Part shown: positions 1-8,472 of the stretch, one piece after another | Layout of the letters: the number at the start of each line of letters is the position of its first letter | Numbering within the stretch: the stretch's first letter is position 1 | Origin: Bacteroidales bacterium | Lineage (GTDB): Bacteria > Bacteroidota > Bacteroidia > Bacteroidales > Prolixibacteraceae | NCBI GenBank assembly: GCA_031285325.1 | Contig: JAITWJ010000091.1 | Location: forward strand, 1 to 50,285 | Reading direction: 5' to 3' | Length of the DNA: 50,285 nt | Position numbers and translations under genes: made by a program | The notes under the pieces: generated by a model | What the model saw: only the letters and a program-made list of their open reading frames with translations | What the model was told of the DNA's origin: nothing | The model's database searches: none

Positions 1-72
<72 letters not shown>

Positions 73-206
73 AATCGCTTATTTATAATAAATTACAAAG
101 AAACAGGTACAATACAATACCCCAAAGCATATTTTACCGCACAGCGGCATACGTAATATTTTTATAATATTGTGATAAAAAAATCAAAAAAAAAGTGCAA
201 TTCTTT

Positions 207-234
207 TTTGATTTATAAAAAACTTATATATTTG
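207..234 (+). promoter_or_regulatory. Putative promoter of the lipoprotein gene
   Basis: A Bacteroidota-type -7 box TATATTTG lies at 227-234 and a TTTG at 207-210, with a 16-nt gap that is shorter than usual. Transcription would start near 240 and give a leader of about 135 nt, very AT-rich from 300 to 375, before the ATG at 376. The rest of the gene-free stretch 71-375 shows nothing else recognisable. Confidence 0.45.
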
Positions 235-375
235 CTATCTGTTAAAGTAAGGGGTGAACGGTTTTTTTTATAAAATTGTCCCTGTAAACAGTAGAAAACG
301 TTTTTATAAAAACTGTAATATATTTTTATAAAATTATATAGAGTTTAATTTTTTTAATTTTAATTTTAATTTAGT

Positions 376-3354
376 ATGAAGAAAAACATCTTTTTTAAAT
401 TGTTGTTTCTCAGTACGTTCGTACTTTCTTTAAGTATCGGTTTCGTAGGTTGTAAAAACTATGACGACGATATCGAAGCCATTGAAGTAAGACTTGACCA
501 ACTTGAGAAACTTATTCCTAAAGACGGTGCCGTTGTTACCAGTGTTACTGGCAGTAATGGTACTCTCACTGTAACGTACTCAAACGGAGACACAAAAACA
601 GTACCGATTACCGGTACCCCGGGTGGACCGGTTTCTATGGGTGCAGACGGTTACTGGTACTCTGACGGCGTAAAAACCAACTATCAAATTGTTGCCGGTA
701 ATCCGCGTGTATCTACCGACGGTTATCTTGAATTTGCAACAACAGGCAGCGACGGAGCAGTAGTTTGGACAAAGTCTGAAATTTACGCTACCGGAGGGTA
801 CATTGTTGATGCAGGTGGAAACTACGAACTTTGGATGGCCAAAAAGGGTTCTACAACACTTGAAAAATTCATTTTACCCAAGTCAGGTGGCGGTTTAGCT
901 AAACTCGACATTCTTGGTTGGATTGAAGGCAAAGGAGCCGGTTCAGAAAACATATCGAGGACAGGAGACCTAAAGAACAGTGATGGAGATACATTTACGG
1001 TTAATTTTCATCGTGTAGCTGACTTCAAAGTCGATGTTAATAATTCTGGCACAGTCAGCGCAATGACCGGCGACCCTCTGGAAAGTTGGAGTGCAATGAC
1101 CGATGTTGTTAAAACACAGGTTCTCAATACGCTTGGCACCAAAGGTGCAGAACGTAAAGGTTTCCTTGTTCAGGTACATCCGGCTGGTATTGATATTTCG
1201 AAAATGAACTTCATTGTAGAAAATTCAAAAGGAGAACAGTTGCCGATACTTGTAGGCACTCCGGAACTTGTTACCGGTTTGTTCACCAAGGCTGCTGCTT
1301 CGAGCGCGCTGTATTTCGTTCCAACAGGTTATACCGCCGACAAGTATGCTACTCCTGCAGCATATACAGACCTCTTTAATGTTCTTGACGAGCCATTATA
1401 TACCCTTGTTGAAACAAACTCAAATACACGTTCTTCTGAATACACTCATTGGACAGTTGATTACAGGGAAGTTGTATCGAAAGAAGCTCGTGTAAACGCT
1501 CTTTCAACAACAGCAACAAACGATACTGACATTGCTGTAATTGTAGGTACTTCTTCTAAAATTAAAACAGGTATTCCTTACAGCCTTAAATTTGACCAGA
1601 CTGACGGTATTGATTTAGGGGCTACTCCTGTTACGGCTGCTTATGTATTAGATTATTATGTTGCACCAAACAGCGATTTCAACACAGAAATGTTCACCAT
1701 TAGTGTTGACAAGAAAGCCGGTACATTTACGGTTAATGCAATGCCGGATGCAATTACACTGGCCGACTTCGACCTGAACGTTTATAAACTTGGAGTTGAC
1801 GGTAACATCTACTGGGAAGTAATTAACATTCTTCCGGTTCGTTCAAACTTGTCGTCTGTTATGGCAATAGGTAACTATACTATCCAGGATGAAGACACAC
1901 GAACGGGCGCATTAGTAACCAGTACTGCGGTTAACGTTCCAATGACTCCTATGTTCGACGCATTGGCACAGCAGGCTATTGGCGGTTCTAACATGAGAAG
2001 CCGTTGGCAAGATGCACAAAGAGGCGCCAAAACATGGTCGATTGTATCGGTATCTGTAGGTGGTACAGCCCTCGAAGGAACTGAACTTGGTGCTTTCAAA
2101 ACCAATGTAGGAGCCAATGCTATTGCGTTTAAAGATCAAAACGGTGTCGCTGTTACTATTGCTGGTAATGATATGTATAAAGCACGCACTGTTGTCTTTA
2201 CTCCTGAATATTCTTATGGAGCTAACCTACCTGTATTCGAACTTAACAAAGAATACATTTTAGGAATTGAGTTCTCTGACGCTGATGGTAACTACCTGAA
2301 TACTGCTAACGTTAGCTTTACTCCGGTAATTCCGCCGCTTAGCGAAATGTTCCAGAAAGAAGCTGCATACTGGAATGGTAACGTACTGAATGCTTACTAC
2401 AAAACTCCTAATACTTGGGCTGCAGGTGCGTTCTACAATGTTACAGGACACGAAAATTCTACGTTCTTTAACGTTTACAATGGCACGCCATCTCTTAACA
2501 ACCACAGCGGTACTACTCCTTATGATGGAGGTTTCACACGCTTTGGTGTAAGCACAAACAGTAAGCGTTGGATTAACTCTGTTGAACTGGCTCTTAAAGA
2601 TTTTAATACTCAGAAAGTTCCGGGTACTGATGTTCTTGCAAATACAAAGGTAACCGTTCCGGTAACAGGTGGTATTTTGGGAACAGAAGTAGCAGGTACG
2701 CCTTCATTTACTTCATCTGTTGTTGAACTTGTTAACCAGTACGGCGGCAGCAAAGCCAACGATGCATACGGCAAAGAACTGGCAATGATTGTTGGTGTTG
2801 ATAAATACCTCAATGTTTACGATTACACACAGGCCGAAAAAGATGCTCTCGACTTCAATATGAAGATTATGAGCGCCCTCTTCGAAGGTAGAATTGAAGG
2901 AACATCAACAACAGGTAATGTTGAAGCTGCTTCTGTTGGTTCAAATGTTTGGTCTATTACCGACGCAGATATTAAAGGCTACAACTATACTAATTCAGGT
3001 GCTTACAGTTTGTTCCGTGTAGATAAAATAAACGGTGCCGGTGGTGTAGTTTACGATTACGCATACATTGACAAGGTTGAGTTCTTTGTTCCGAATGATG
3101 TTACCGTATATCAAATTACAGGATACGACACAGCCATTGGTACAGTAATTGAAAACGGAGTAACATACTTTACTGCAATAGAGCCTGTGTTGACTGGTTC
3201 AGCTAATACCACAGTGAAGTCTGTATTGTCAATTACAGCTCAGAATATTACTAATACTACTACAACCAAGATTGGTGTAAGAGTAACCGACCGTTTCGGT
3301 AAGGTGAAATCAGTTGAGGTTCCGTTAACTATAGTAGTAGGTAGTGGTAGTTAA
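376..3354 (+). CDS. Large surface-exposed lipoprotein, function unknown
   Basis: This 992-residue protein begins with a type II signal peptide: Lys-rich start, hydrophobic core to about residue 24, and lipobox FVGC with Cys26 as the lipidated residue. The mature start KNYDDDIE carries an acidic run of the kind known to send Bacteroidota lipoproteins to the cell surface. Residues 33-48 form a short heptad-like helix (IEAIEVRLDQLEKLI). Next comes a glycine- and threonine-rich beta segment (VTGSNGTLTVTYSNGD) and a long beta-rich body with no catalytic motif I recognise. The C-terminus resembles a stack of immunoglobulin-like strands. Similar leader-helix-beta layouts occur in Bacteroidota surface glycan-binding or adhesin lipoproteins, but no SusC/SusD partner is nearby. 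It is monocistronic, with its own promoter and a strong terminator. Surface lipoprotein is secure; the ligand is unknown. Confidence 0.8.
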   Translation: MKKNIFFKLLFLSTFVLSLSIGFVGCKNYDDDIEAIEVRLDQLEKLIPKDGAVVTSVTGSNGTLTVTYSNGDTKTVPITGTPGGPVSMGADGYWYSDGVKTNYQIVAGNPRVSTDGYLEFATTGSDGAVVWTKSEIYATGGYIVDAGGNYELWMAKKGSTTLEKFILPKSGGGLAKLDILGWIEGKGAGSENISRTGDLKNSDGDTFTVNFHRVADFKVDVNNSGTVSAMTGDPLESWSAMTDVVKTQVLNTLGTKGAERKGFLVQVHPAGIDISKMNFIVENSKGEQLPILVGTPELVTGLFTKAAASSALYFVPTGYTADKYATPAAYTDLFNVLDEPLYTLVETNSNTRSSEYTHWTVDYREVVSKEARVNALSTTATNDTDIAVIVGTSSKIKTGIPYSLKFDQTDGIDLGATPVTAAYVLDYYVAPNSDFNTEMFTISVDKKAGTFTVNAMPDAITLADFDLNVYKLGVDGNIYWEVINILPVRSNLSSVMAIGNYTIQDEDTRTGALVTSTAVNVPMTPMFDALAQQAIGGSNMRSRWQDAQRGAKTWSIVSVSVGGTALEGTELGAFKTNVGANAIAFKDQNGVAVTIAGNDMYKARTVVFTPEYSYGANLPVFELNKEYILGIEFSDADGNYLNTANVSFTPVIPPLSEMFQKEAAYWNGNVLNAYYKTPNTWAAGAFYNVTGHENSTFFNVYNGTPSLNNHSGTTPYDGGFTRFGVSTNSKRWINSVELALKDFNTQKVPGTDVLANTKVTVPVTGGILGTEVAGTPSFTSSVVELVNQYGGSKANDAYGKELAMIVGVDKYLNVYDYTQAEKDALDFNMKIMSALFEGRIEGTSTTGNVEAASVGSNVWSITDADIKGYNYTNSGAYSLFRVDKINGAGGVVYDYAYIDKVEFFVPNDVTVYQITGYDTAIGTVIENGVTYFTAIEPVLTGSANTTVKSVLSITAQNITNTTTTKIGVRVTDRFGKVKSVEVPLTIVVGSGS

Positions 3355-3378
3355 CCAAACTGTTAGATAAAATGATTT

Positions 3379-3407
3379 AAAAAAAGCGGCCAATGGCCGC
3401 TTTTTTT
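3379..3407 (+). terminator. Rho-independent terminator after the lipoprotein gene
   Basis: The inverted repeat GCGGCC-AAT-GGCCGC (3386-3400) is preceded by an A-run and followed by seven T residues. It lies 25 nt past the lipoprotein stop codon and can work in both directions. Confidence 0.9.
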
Positions 3408-3414
3408 ATGCCAA

Positions 3415-3740
3415 GGTGTTGCCGCTCAGCTAGAGTATTAATTGGTTTGTTTTCGTTCTCTTATTCTCCCTATTCAGGGCAAGGTTGTTAAGTTATCAGA
3501 TAAATTATTGAAAACAGGAATATACAACAACGCTTGTTTAGCCAACTTTCTTAGGCCTCGTCCGGTGAGCCGAAAAACAAGTGAAGTTGGCGTTAAAAAT
3601 CTTCCCTGTTTGAGCAACAAAGGAGCAAGTTTTGAAGATTTTAGCCTACAAGCGCGAGTTTTTCGTGCAAAGCGGGCGCAGTCTTGACTTTTTTTGCTTA
3701 CTTTTTTGTGTCAAGACAAAAAAGCAAGAGAAAATAAAAC
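3415..3740. repeat. Intergenic element with an 8-bp inverted repeat
   Basis: This stretch has no convincing gene; an 81-codon frame at 3442-3687 lacks any domain. Its coding-like text (RKTSEVGVKNLP, then FRAKRAQS) is followed by an inverted repeat GTCTTGAC (3681-3688) / GTCAAGAC (3710-3717) around a T-rich 21-nt loop. The layout recalls non-coding intergenic repeats I associate with Bacteroidota genomes, often mis-called as short hypothetical proteins; that recollection is not verified here. The remainder of the gap to 3805 is AT-rich and featureless. Confidence 0.4.
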
Positions 3741-3805
3741 CGACAAAACTACCTTATAACTAAACTAATTACGCAACACGTTACAAAATAACTTAACAGC
3801 CCTGC

Positions 3806-4384
3806 CTATTCAGGGGAAGAGGGGGAATTGTCTATTTTGAATCCGATAGGGTTTCTGGGGCGGTTAATCCGGTTGTTCTTAGATTGCAGTTCGGCTAGTG
3901 TTTCGTTGATGAGTTCGAGTTGGATGCGGGTATCTTCATTGATATCGTTGTAGTCAGTAAAAACTTTTTCGATGTATTGTTTTAATTCCATGACTTCGTT
4001 TTGCAGTTCTTTTACATTGTTTACAGACGGGTTTGTCATTAATTGACGCATGGCGACAAATGCTCTCATAATGCTGATGTTTACAGATATGGCAATATCG
4101 CTGCCCAGTAGCCCCGACAGCATTGCAATTCCCTGCTCGGTGAAAACATGTGGTAATTTTCTTGTGCCGCCCCAACTTGATGTCACAATTTGTGATTTCA
4201 AGTTTCTAAATTCCTGTGGCGTAAGTTGAAACATAAAATCGGGCGGGAATCGTTTTATATTACGTTTGACCTTTTGGTTTATTTCTCGTGTTTCAACCTG
4301 ATACATCTCGGCCAAATCGAAGTCGAACATTACGCTAAAGCCTCTGATTTCGTGTATTTTGTTTTTAATAACCTGCAATTCCAT
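3806..4384 (-). CDS. ORF6N-domain DNA-binding protein
   Basis: This 192-residue protein starts with an ORF6N domain (about residues 5-90), a KilA-N-related module common in phage and mobile-element regulators. Visible hallmarks are MFDFDLAEMYQVETREINQ, RNIKRFPPDFMFQLT and VFTEQGIAMLSGLL, which match the family's usual order. The region from about 118 to 175 is a predicted coiled coil (NEVMELKQYIEKVF, then ETLAELQSKN) that probably mediates oligomerisation. It stands alone on the minus strand, pointing towards the intergenic element downstream. The family is linked to phage anti-repressors and stray chromosomal copies. No phage structural genes are near, so it is probably a domesticated or orphan accessory gene. 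Its DNA target is unknown. Confidence 0.85.
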   Translation of the reverse strand: MELQVIKNKIHEIRGFSVMFDFDLAEMYQVETREINQKVKRNIKRFPPDFMFQLTPQEFRNLKSQIVTSSWGGTRKLPHVFTEQGIAMLSGLLGSDIAISVNISIMRAFVAMRQLMTNPSVNNVKELQNEVMELKQYIEKVFTDYNDINEDTRIQLELINETLAELQSKNNRINRPRNPIGFKIDNSPSSPE

Positions 4385-4427
4385 GCACTGATTAAATTTT
4401 TGTGCAAAGGTACAAAAGAATTAAAAA

Positions 4428-4620
4428 ATCTCTTAATTTTTAATTCTGAATTATTCCTCAAGGTGCTACCGTTGGGTTGGGTTATGCTCGGCTTTTAGTC
4501 GATAGCTCTGCTCTACTAAAGAAAGCCCTTAATTATTCCATTTCTTATTCCACAGGCAACGCCGCACCCAGCGTGCGGTTATAAAAGTCCAGCCCATTCA
4601 GGCTGTATTACCGAGTATAA
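4428..4620. repeat. Intergenic repeat copy A (modules M1 then M2)
   Basis: M1 (about 4428-4505) contains CTCTTAATTTTTAA and GTTGGGTTGGGTTATGCTCG. M2 (about 4499-4620) contains CCACAGGCAACGCC, GTGCGGTTATAAAAGTCC and AGCCCATTCAGGCTG. Both modules recur at 5466-5662 in the order M2-M1, as expected if they derive from a head-to-tail tandem. It fills most of the gap between the ORF6N gene and the DUF4160/DUF2442 cassette. The many short frames in it look spurious. Confidence 0.75.
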
Positions 4621-4645
4621 TTTTTTTAATTGATTTAATGTTTTA

Positions 4646-4672
4646 GGATATAAAATTATATCCTTATCTTTA
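4646..4672 (+). promoter_or_regulatory. Putative operator and -7 box of the DUF4160/DUF2442 pair
   Basis: A perfect inverted repeat GGATATA-AAAT-TATATCC (4646-4663) is followed immediately by TATCTTTA (4665-4672), close to the TAnnTTTG -7 box. The ATG is 28 nt further on. A repressor bound here would block the promoter. The helix-turn-helix-like tail of the second gene product makes autoregulation plausible, but this is inferred. Confidence 0.45.
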
Positions 4673-4699
4673 CAGCATAATAATAAAAATGGAAAATAT

Positions 4700-4942
4700 A
4701 TGCCAACTATATTATTTTTATTCGGGCTTCGATTTTATTTCTATACAAGAGATCATAATCCGATTCACGTTCACGTTGAAAGCAGATACGGTGAAGCCAA
4801 GTTTGAAATAGAAAATGAGATAGTTCTTGTTTATAACCACGGGTTAAAAGTAAAAGATTTAAGATTGGCGGAAAGTGTTTTAGAGGAAAATAAAGAAAAT
4901 TTCATTAACGAATGGCGTAAAATCTTTAAAAATGGAAATTAA
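4700..4942 (+). CDS. DUF4160 protein, candidate small toxin-like partner
   Basis: This 80-residue protein matches DUF4160: an N-terminal MPTILFLFGLRFYFYTRDH leads into NPIHVHVESRYGEAKFEIE, where the H-x-H-V-H cluster is the family signature. The conserved C-terminal helix contains LAESVLEENKENFINEWRK. The ATG at 4700 is used because the ATG at 4689 is out of frame. It overlaps the DUF2442 gene by 11 bp, so translation is probably coupled. DUF4160/DUF2442 pairs are recurrent in Bacteroidota and have the layout of type II toxin-antitoxin modules, but I know of no demonstrated activity. A second pair lies at 13759-14257. Confidence 0.85.
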   Translation: MPTILFLFGLRFYFYTRDHNPIHVHVESRYGEAKFEIENEIVLVYNHGLKVKDLRLAESVLEENKENFINEWRKIFKNGN

Positions 4943-5339
4943 AATTAGTAAATTATGGTTCGAGGGTAACAAGATTTTTATCCTTACGGAAAAAGGTGAA
5001 ACGTTGTGGCAATCTCTTTTGTGGTACAGTCGTCTTTTAGACGCAACCAAAGAACAGAGAAAAAACTACCGCACTACGTTTTCAGGGATACATTGGCCTG
5101 ATATTGACGAAGATATGTCTTACGAGAGTTTTTACTACAATAACTTGGAACCTGAAGGTATTTCCCGCCTGTTTATTACACATCCGGAATTGAACGTATC
5201 GGCTGTTGCCCGCCGTTTGGGAATTCAACAAAGCCTTTTAGCTGCATATATTCGAGGAACAAAAAAACCTTCCATCGATCGTGAAAATGAAATTAAAGTC
5301 GTTATAAGGCAAATAGGTAACGAATTGGCAAAATTATAG
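4932..5339 (+). CDS. DUF2442 protein with C-terminal helix-turn-helix-like domain
   Basis: Residues 1-75 form a DUF2442 domain (WFEGNKIFILTEKGETLWQS; the family core FSGIHWPDIDEDMSYESF). DUF2442 proteins are usually about 75-90 residues, as in the window's second copy. This one has about 50 more residues, LNVSAVARRLGIQQSLLAAY followed by IRGTKKPS, which read like a Cro/XRE-type helix-turn-helix. It could bind the inverted repeat at 4646-4663 and repress its own operon, as antitoxins do. It overlaps the DUF4160 gene by 11 bp. The DUF2442 call is firm, the helix-turn-helix reading is good, and the antitoxin role is inference. Confidence 0.85.
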   Translation: MEIKISKLWFEGNKIFILTEKGETLWQSLLWYSRLLDATKEQRKNYRTTFSGIHWPDIDEDMSYESFYYNNLEPEGISRLFITHPELNVSAVARRLGIQQSLLAAYIRGTKKPSIDRENEIKVVIRQIGNELAKL

Positions 5340-5465
5340 TTTAGAGCGAAAAATAATTATAGCTGCCACCAATATTTTAATAGGTGTTGTTTTATCCAAT
5401 TGCCGGGTCATGTATATTTATTACATTGAATTTCTGTAATAAACTGAATTATACCGTGTTTTCAG

Positions 5466-5662
5466 CTGATAGCCCTCTTAAAGAATGCCCATAAAGGGGA
5501 CTTTTATTGTTTCATCTCTTAGTCCACAGGCAACGCCACGCCGTGCGGTTATGAAAGTCCAGCCCATTCAGGCTGGTTTACTGAGCATAAATCTCTTAAT
5601 TTTTAAGTATTTCCCAAGGCGTTGTTATTGGGTTGGGTTATACTCGATTTTAGCCGATATAT
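5466..5662. repeat. Intergenic repeat copy B (modules M2 then M1)
   Basis: M2 (about 5466-5589) shares CCACAGGCAACGCC, GTGCGGTTAT and GTCCAGCCCATTCAGGCTG with copy A. M1 (about 5590-5662) shares CTCTTAATTTTTAA, CAAGG and TTGGGTTGGGTTAT. It has the same orientation as copy A, so the cassette at 4700-5339 lies between direct repeats. No gene lies in 5340-5724; a 63-codon frame at 5485-5676 is repeat-derived. Confidence 0.75.
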
Positions 5663-5680
5663 CCACTAATTATTAATTTA

Positions 5681-5707
5681 CAATTGTTAACTGTCAACTG
5701 TCAATTA
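5681..5707. repeat. TGTCAA-type dispersed repeat
   Basis: The run of CAATTGTTAACTGTCAACTG followed by TCAATTA is one of at least six AT-rich, partly self-complementary copies in the window (others near 13.7, 14.3, 15.1, 36.8 and 41.2 kb). It lies 18 nt beyond the rnfA stop codon. Confidence 0.6.
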
Positions 5708-5724
5708 AGTGTCGCGTTCATGAA

Positions 5725-6297
5725 TTAAACCAATCCGGTAAATCCCATAAACGCGATAGCCAATATACCCGCCGTTATTAGCGATACAGGCACACCTTTC
5801 ATTCCTTCCGGAATATCGGCGAGTTCGAGTTGTTCTCTTATTCCTGCAAGTATTACCAGGGCAAGCCCGAAACCAATAGCTGTTGAAGCTCCGTAAATAA
5901 CTCCTTCGAGCAGGTTGTAATTTTTCTTGATAACGAGTATTGCAACTCCCAGTACGGCACAGTTGGTTGTTATGAGCGGAAGAAAAATACCAAGCGCCTG
6001 GTAGAGTGGCTTACTTACTTTTTTCAGTATTATTTCTACCATTTGAACAAGCGAAGCAATTACAAGAATAAAAGTAATTGTTTGCATGAAACTTATTCCT
6101 AACGGATTAAGTATGTATATCTGAATAAGATATGTTGCTATTATTGCTAATGTTATAACAAATGTAACAGCTACCGACATTCCGATTGCCGTACTTATTT
6201 TGTTTGAAACACCAAGAAACGGACATATTCCGAGAAACTGCGCAAGAACAACGTTATTAACGAATACTGCCGATATTATTATTAATATGTATTCCAT
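5725..6297 (-). CDS. rnfA: Rnf complex membrane subunit RnfA
   Basis: RnfA is a six-helix inner-membrane subunit of the Rnf complex, which couples electron flow between ferredoxin and NAD to Na+ or H+ transport. The 190-residue length and the motifs [19 protein letters not shown] and [11 protein letters not shown] fit the RnfA/NqrE family; its conserved Cys residues help hold an intramembrane iron-sulfur centre. It is the last gene of the rseC-rnfBCDGEA operon, 5 nt after rnfE, its inverted-topology paralogue. It is directly followed by repeats. RnfA is told from RnfE by the VNNVVLAQ start and gene order. Confidence 0.95.
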   Translation of the reverse strand: MEYILIIISAVFVNNVVLAQFLGICPFLGVSNKISTAIGMSVAVTFVITLAIIATYLIQIYILNPLGISFMQTITFILVIASLVQMVEIILKKVSKPLYQALGIFLPLITTNCAVLGVAILVIKKNYNLLEGVIYGASTAIGFGLALVILAGIREQLELADIPEGMKGVPVSLITAGILAIAFMGFTGLV

Positions 6298-6302
6298 AAT
6301 TT

Positions 6303-6890
6303 TTACGAGTTATGATTTTTTATCCGGTTTACTAATGCAATTAAATATCCGAGAGCAAGAAATGCTCCGGGTGCAAGAATAAATACGAGAATTCCATCGC
6401 CGGAGATAAATTTCCATCCGAATATCGATCCGCTGCCAACAAGTTCTCTGAACGCTCCCAAAAGTCCAAGCGCCGCGGTAAATCCAAGCCCCATTCCACA
6501 GGCATCTATCAGCGACGAAAAAACGTTGTTCTTACTCGCAAAAGCCTCCGCTCTTCCAAGTATAATACAGTTTACCACAATTAGCGGAATAAATATTCCA
6601 AGCGTTTCGTACAGCGATGGAACGTAGGCTTGCATAAGCAAATCGACAATTGTAACAAACGATGCAATAATTACTATAAATGCAGGTATCCTAACCTTGT
6701 CGGGTATTAAACTCGACAATAACGAAACAAATACATTTGAGCCTATTAATACAAAAGTTGTTGCAATTCCCATACCCAAACCGTTTATTGCCGACGATGT
6801 TGTAGCAAGCGTAGGGCATGTTCCAAGTACCAGAACAAGTATTGGATTTTCTTTTATAAATCCTTTTGTGAAATTTTTTAACTGGTTCAT
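6303..6890 (-). CDS. rnfE: Rnf complex membrane subunit RnfE
   Basis: This 195-residue six-helix membrane protein is the paralogue of RnfA. Visible motifs are [19 protein letters not shown] near the N-terminus and [18 protein letters not shown] mid-protein, both typical of RnfE/NqrD; the two Cys-containing helices face those of RnfA. Its start overlaps the rnfG stop by 4 bp (ATGA-type junction), so the genes are translationally coupled. The C-terminus VNRIKNHNS is cytoplasmic and slightly basic, as usual. Confidence 0.95.
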   Translation of the reverse strand: MNQLKNFTKGFIKENPILVLVLGTCPTLATTSSAINGLGMGIATTFVLIGSNVFVSLLSSLIPDKVRIPAFIVIIASFVTIVDLLMQAYVPSLYETLGIFIPLIVVNCIILGRAEAFASKNNVFSSLIDACGMGLGFTAALGLLGAFRELVGSGSIFGWKFISGDGILVFILAPGAFLALGYLIALVNRIKNHNS

Positions 6891-7462
6891 TTTAAACCTC
6901 CTTCCTGTAATGTGTTATATGCCCGCTGAACTGCTTCGCAGAAAGCCCGTGAACTTATTGTTGCAGATGTGATTGCATCAATCTGGCCACCGTCGTTTTT
7001 TACTTTAATAACGGTTTCGGCAGGATTTTTATCTTTAAACTGATCTTTAAACAATGGTTCGTCCATTTTGGTTCCCAGCCCCGGAGTTTCTTTTTGTTCA
7101 AGAACTGCAATATTGTGTATCGAACCATCGGCTTTAAAACCGACCATTAATGAAATATCGCCGCTGAAACCGTTTTTCGTATAAGTAGTTACTGCATACC
7201 CTACCGTATTGTCGTTCATTTTTGCAGGATAAACATCGAGACTGTCGCCTTCGCCGGTGGGAACTCTAAGCATTTCCGAATACGGATCGTTGTTAAATTC
7301 AGGCACAACCTGCTTAATTGCTTCAATCTTCTTGTTAAGCACTGATTGTTCTATAGGGCCTTTTGTAGATTCATATATCAACCCAAGCCCGGCCGCTACT
7401 ATCAACGAAATCAACGTAAGCGATATAACCATGTTTTTAAATGAGGACTCTGTCTTAGCCAT
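6887..7462 (-). CDS. rnfG: Rnf complex flavoprotein subunit RnfG
   Basis: RnfG carries covalently bound FMN on the outer face of the inner membrane. One N-terminal helix ([19 protein letters not shown]) anchors an FMN-binding domain. The flavinylation site is [10 protein letters not shown], where the Thr of SAT is the expected attachment residue; the family's usual form is SGAT, so a Ser replaces the Gly. The region [17 protein letters not shown] is the conserved FMN-domain signature. The 191-residue length is normal. It overlaps rnfD by 8 bp and rnfE by 4 bp. An ApbE-type flavin transferase is required but is not in this window. Confidence 0.95.
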   Translation of the reverse strand: MAKTESSFKNMVISLTLISLIVAAGLGLIYESTKGPIEQSVLNKKIEAIKQVVPEFNNDPYSEMLRVPTGEGDSLDVYPAKMNDNTVGYAVTTYTKNGFSGDISLMVGFKADGSIHNIAVLEQKETPGLGTKMDEPLFKDQFKDKNPAETVIKVKNDGGQIDAITSATISSRAFCEAVQRAYNTLQEGGLK

Positions 7463-8456
7463 TTTTTATCTCCTCTCCAAATCTTTTAGGTTTAATGTAA
7501 GCATTCATAAGCGGAACAAAAGCGTTCATAATAAGTATTGCAAAAGAAACTCCCTCGGGGTATGCTCCCCATATTCTTATAATTGCAGTGAGCAGCCCTA
7601 TTCCGCATCCATATAATATCATTGCTTTCGAATTCATTGGCGACGTTACATAATCGGTGGCCATAAATATAGCCCCAAGAAGAACTCCTCCGGAAAGTAT
7701 ATGAAAAGCAGGACCGGCATAAATATCAGGATTAAATACCCATAGAATTGAAGTAAACAACGCGAGGCTACCGATAACCGATACCGGTATATGCCACGTG
7801 ATGATTTTTTTATACAGCAAATAAATAAAGCCTATAAGAAGCGCCAATGCCGAAACTTCGCCGATAGAGCCTCCCAGTTTGCCCAATAACAATTCGACTG
7901 TTGATGGAATTGCTTGCATTAATTCCGATACGGATTCTCCGTTTTTTACTCCTTCTTTTATTACTGCAAGCGGTGTTGCACCCGTAACAGCATCGGCATA
8001 ACCTGTTGCAAAACCTGCGGGAACAGGCCATGTAGTCATTTGTGAAGGAAATGATATCAGCAAAAATACTCTTCCCACAAGCGCAGGGTTGAAAGGATTA
8101 TTACCTAATCCGCCGAAAGTCATTTTCGCAACTCCAATAGCTATGAGACTACCAATAATTACCATATATGCAGGTATATTCGATGGAAGATTCAACGCCA
8201 GCAACAGGCCTGTTACCAATGCCGAACCATCGGTTATTGATATTGGTTTACACAGTATAAATTTTTGTATCAGATATTCAAAAACTATACATGAGATAAC
8301 TGCGGTTGCTGTTGTTATTATGGCTCCTGCACCGAAAAATATTATAGAAGCAACAAGTGCCGGCAAAAGCGCTATAACCACTCCAAACATCAGTTTTTCA
8401 GTTGTTTCCCTTCCATGAATGTGGGGCGATAGCGATACATTGAGCTGGTTGTTCAT
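7455..8456 (-). CDS. rnfD: Rnf complex membrane subunit RnfD
   Basis: RnfD is a polytopic membrane subunit homologous to NqrB that carries a second covalent FMN. The attachment motif is DAVTGATPLAVIKEG, with the Thr of TGAT as expected site. Other hallmarks are the N-terminal SPHIHGRETTEKLMFGVVIA, the segment KMTFGGLGNNPFNPALVGRV, and MATDYVTSPMNSKAMILYG near the C-terminus. At 333 residues it is of normal length. The gene overlaps rnfG by 8 bp and starts 16 nt after rnfC, within a tightly packed operon. Confidence 0.95.
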   Translation of the reverse strand: MNNQLNVSLSPHIHGRETTEKLMFGVVIALLPALVASIIFFGAGAIITTATAVISCIVFEYLIQKFILCKPISITDGSALVTGLLLALNLPSNIPAYMVIIGSLIAIGVAKMTFGGLGNNPFNPALVGRVFLLISFPSQMTTWPVPAGFATGYADAVTGATPLAVIKEGVKNGESVSELMQAIPSTVELLLGKLGGSIGEVSALALLIGFIYLLYKKIITWHIPVSVIGSLALFTSILWVFNPDIYAGPAFHILSGGVLLGAIFMATDYVTSPMNSKAMILYGCGIGLLTAIIRIWGAYPEGVSFAILIMNAFVPLMNAYIKPKRFGEEIKNG

Positions 8457-8472
8457 GTAATTTGTATTTCTG

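Noticed and set aside
4226-4498. 90-codon plus-strand frame
   Set aside because: It is antisense to the start of the ORF6N gene and runs into repeat module M1.
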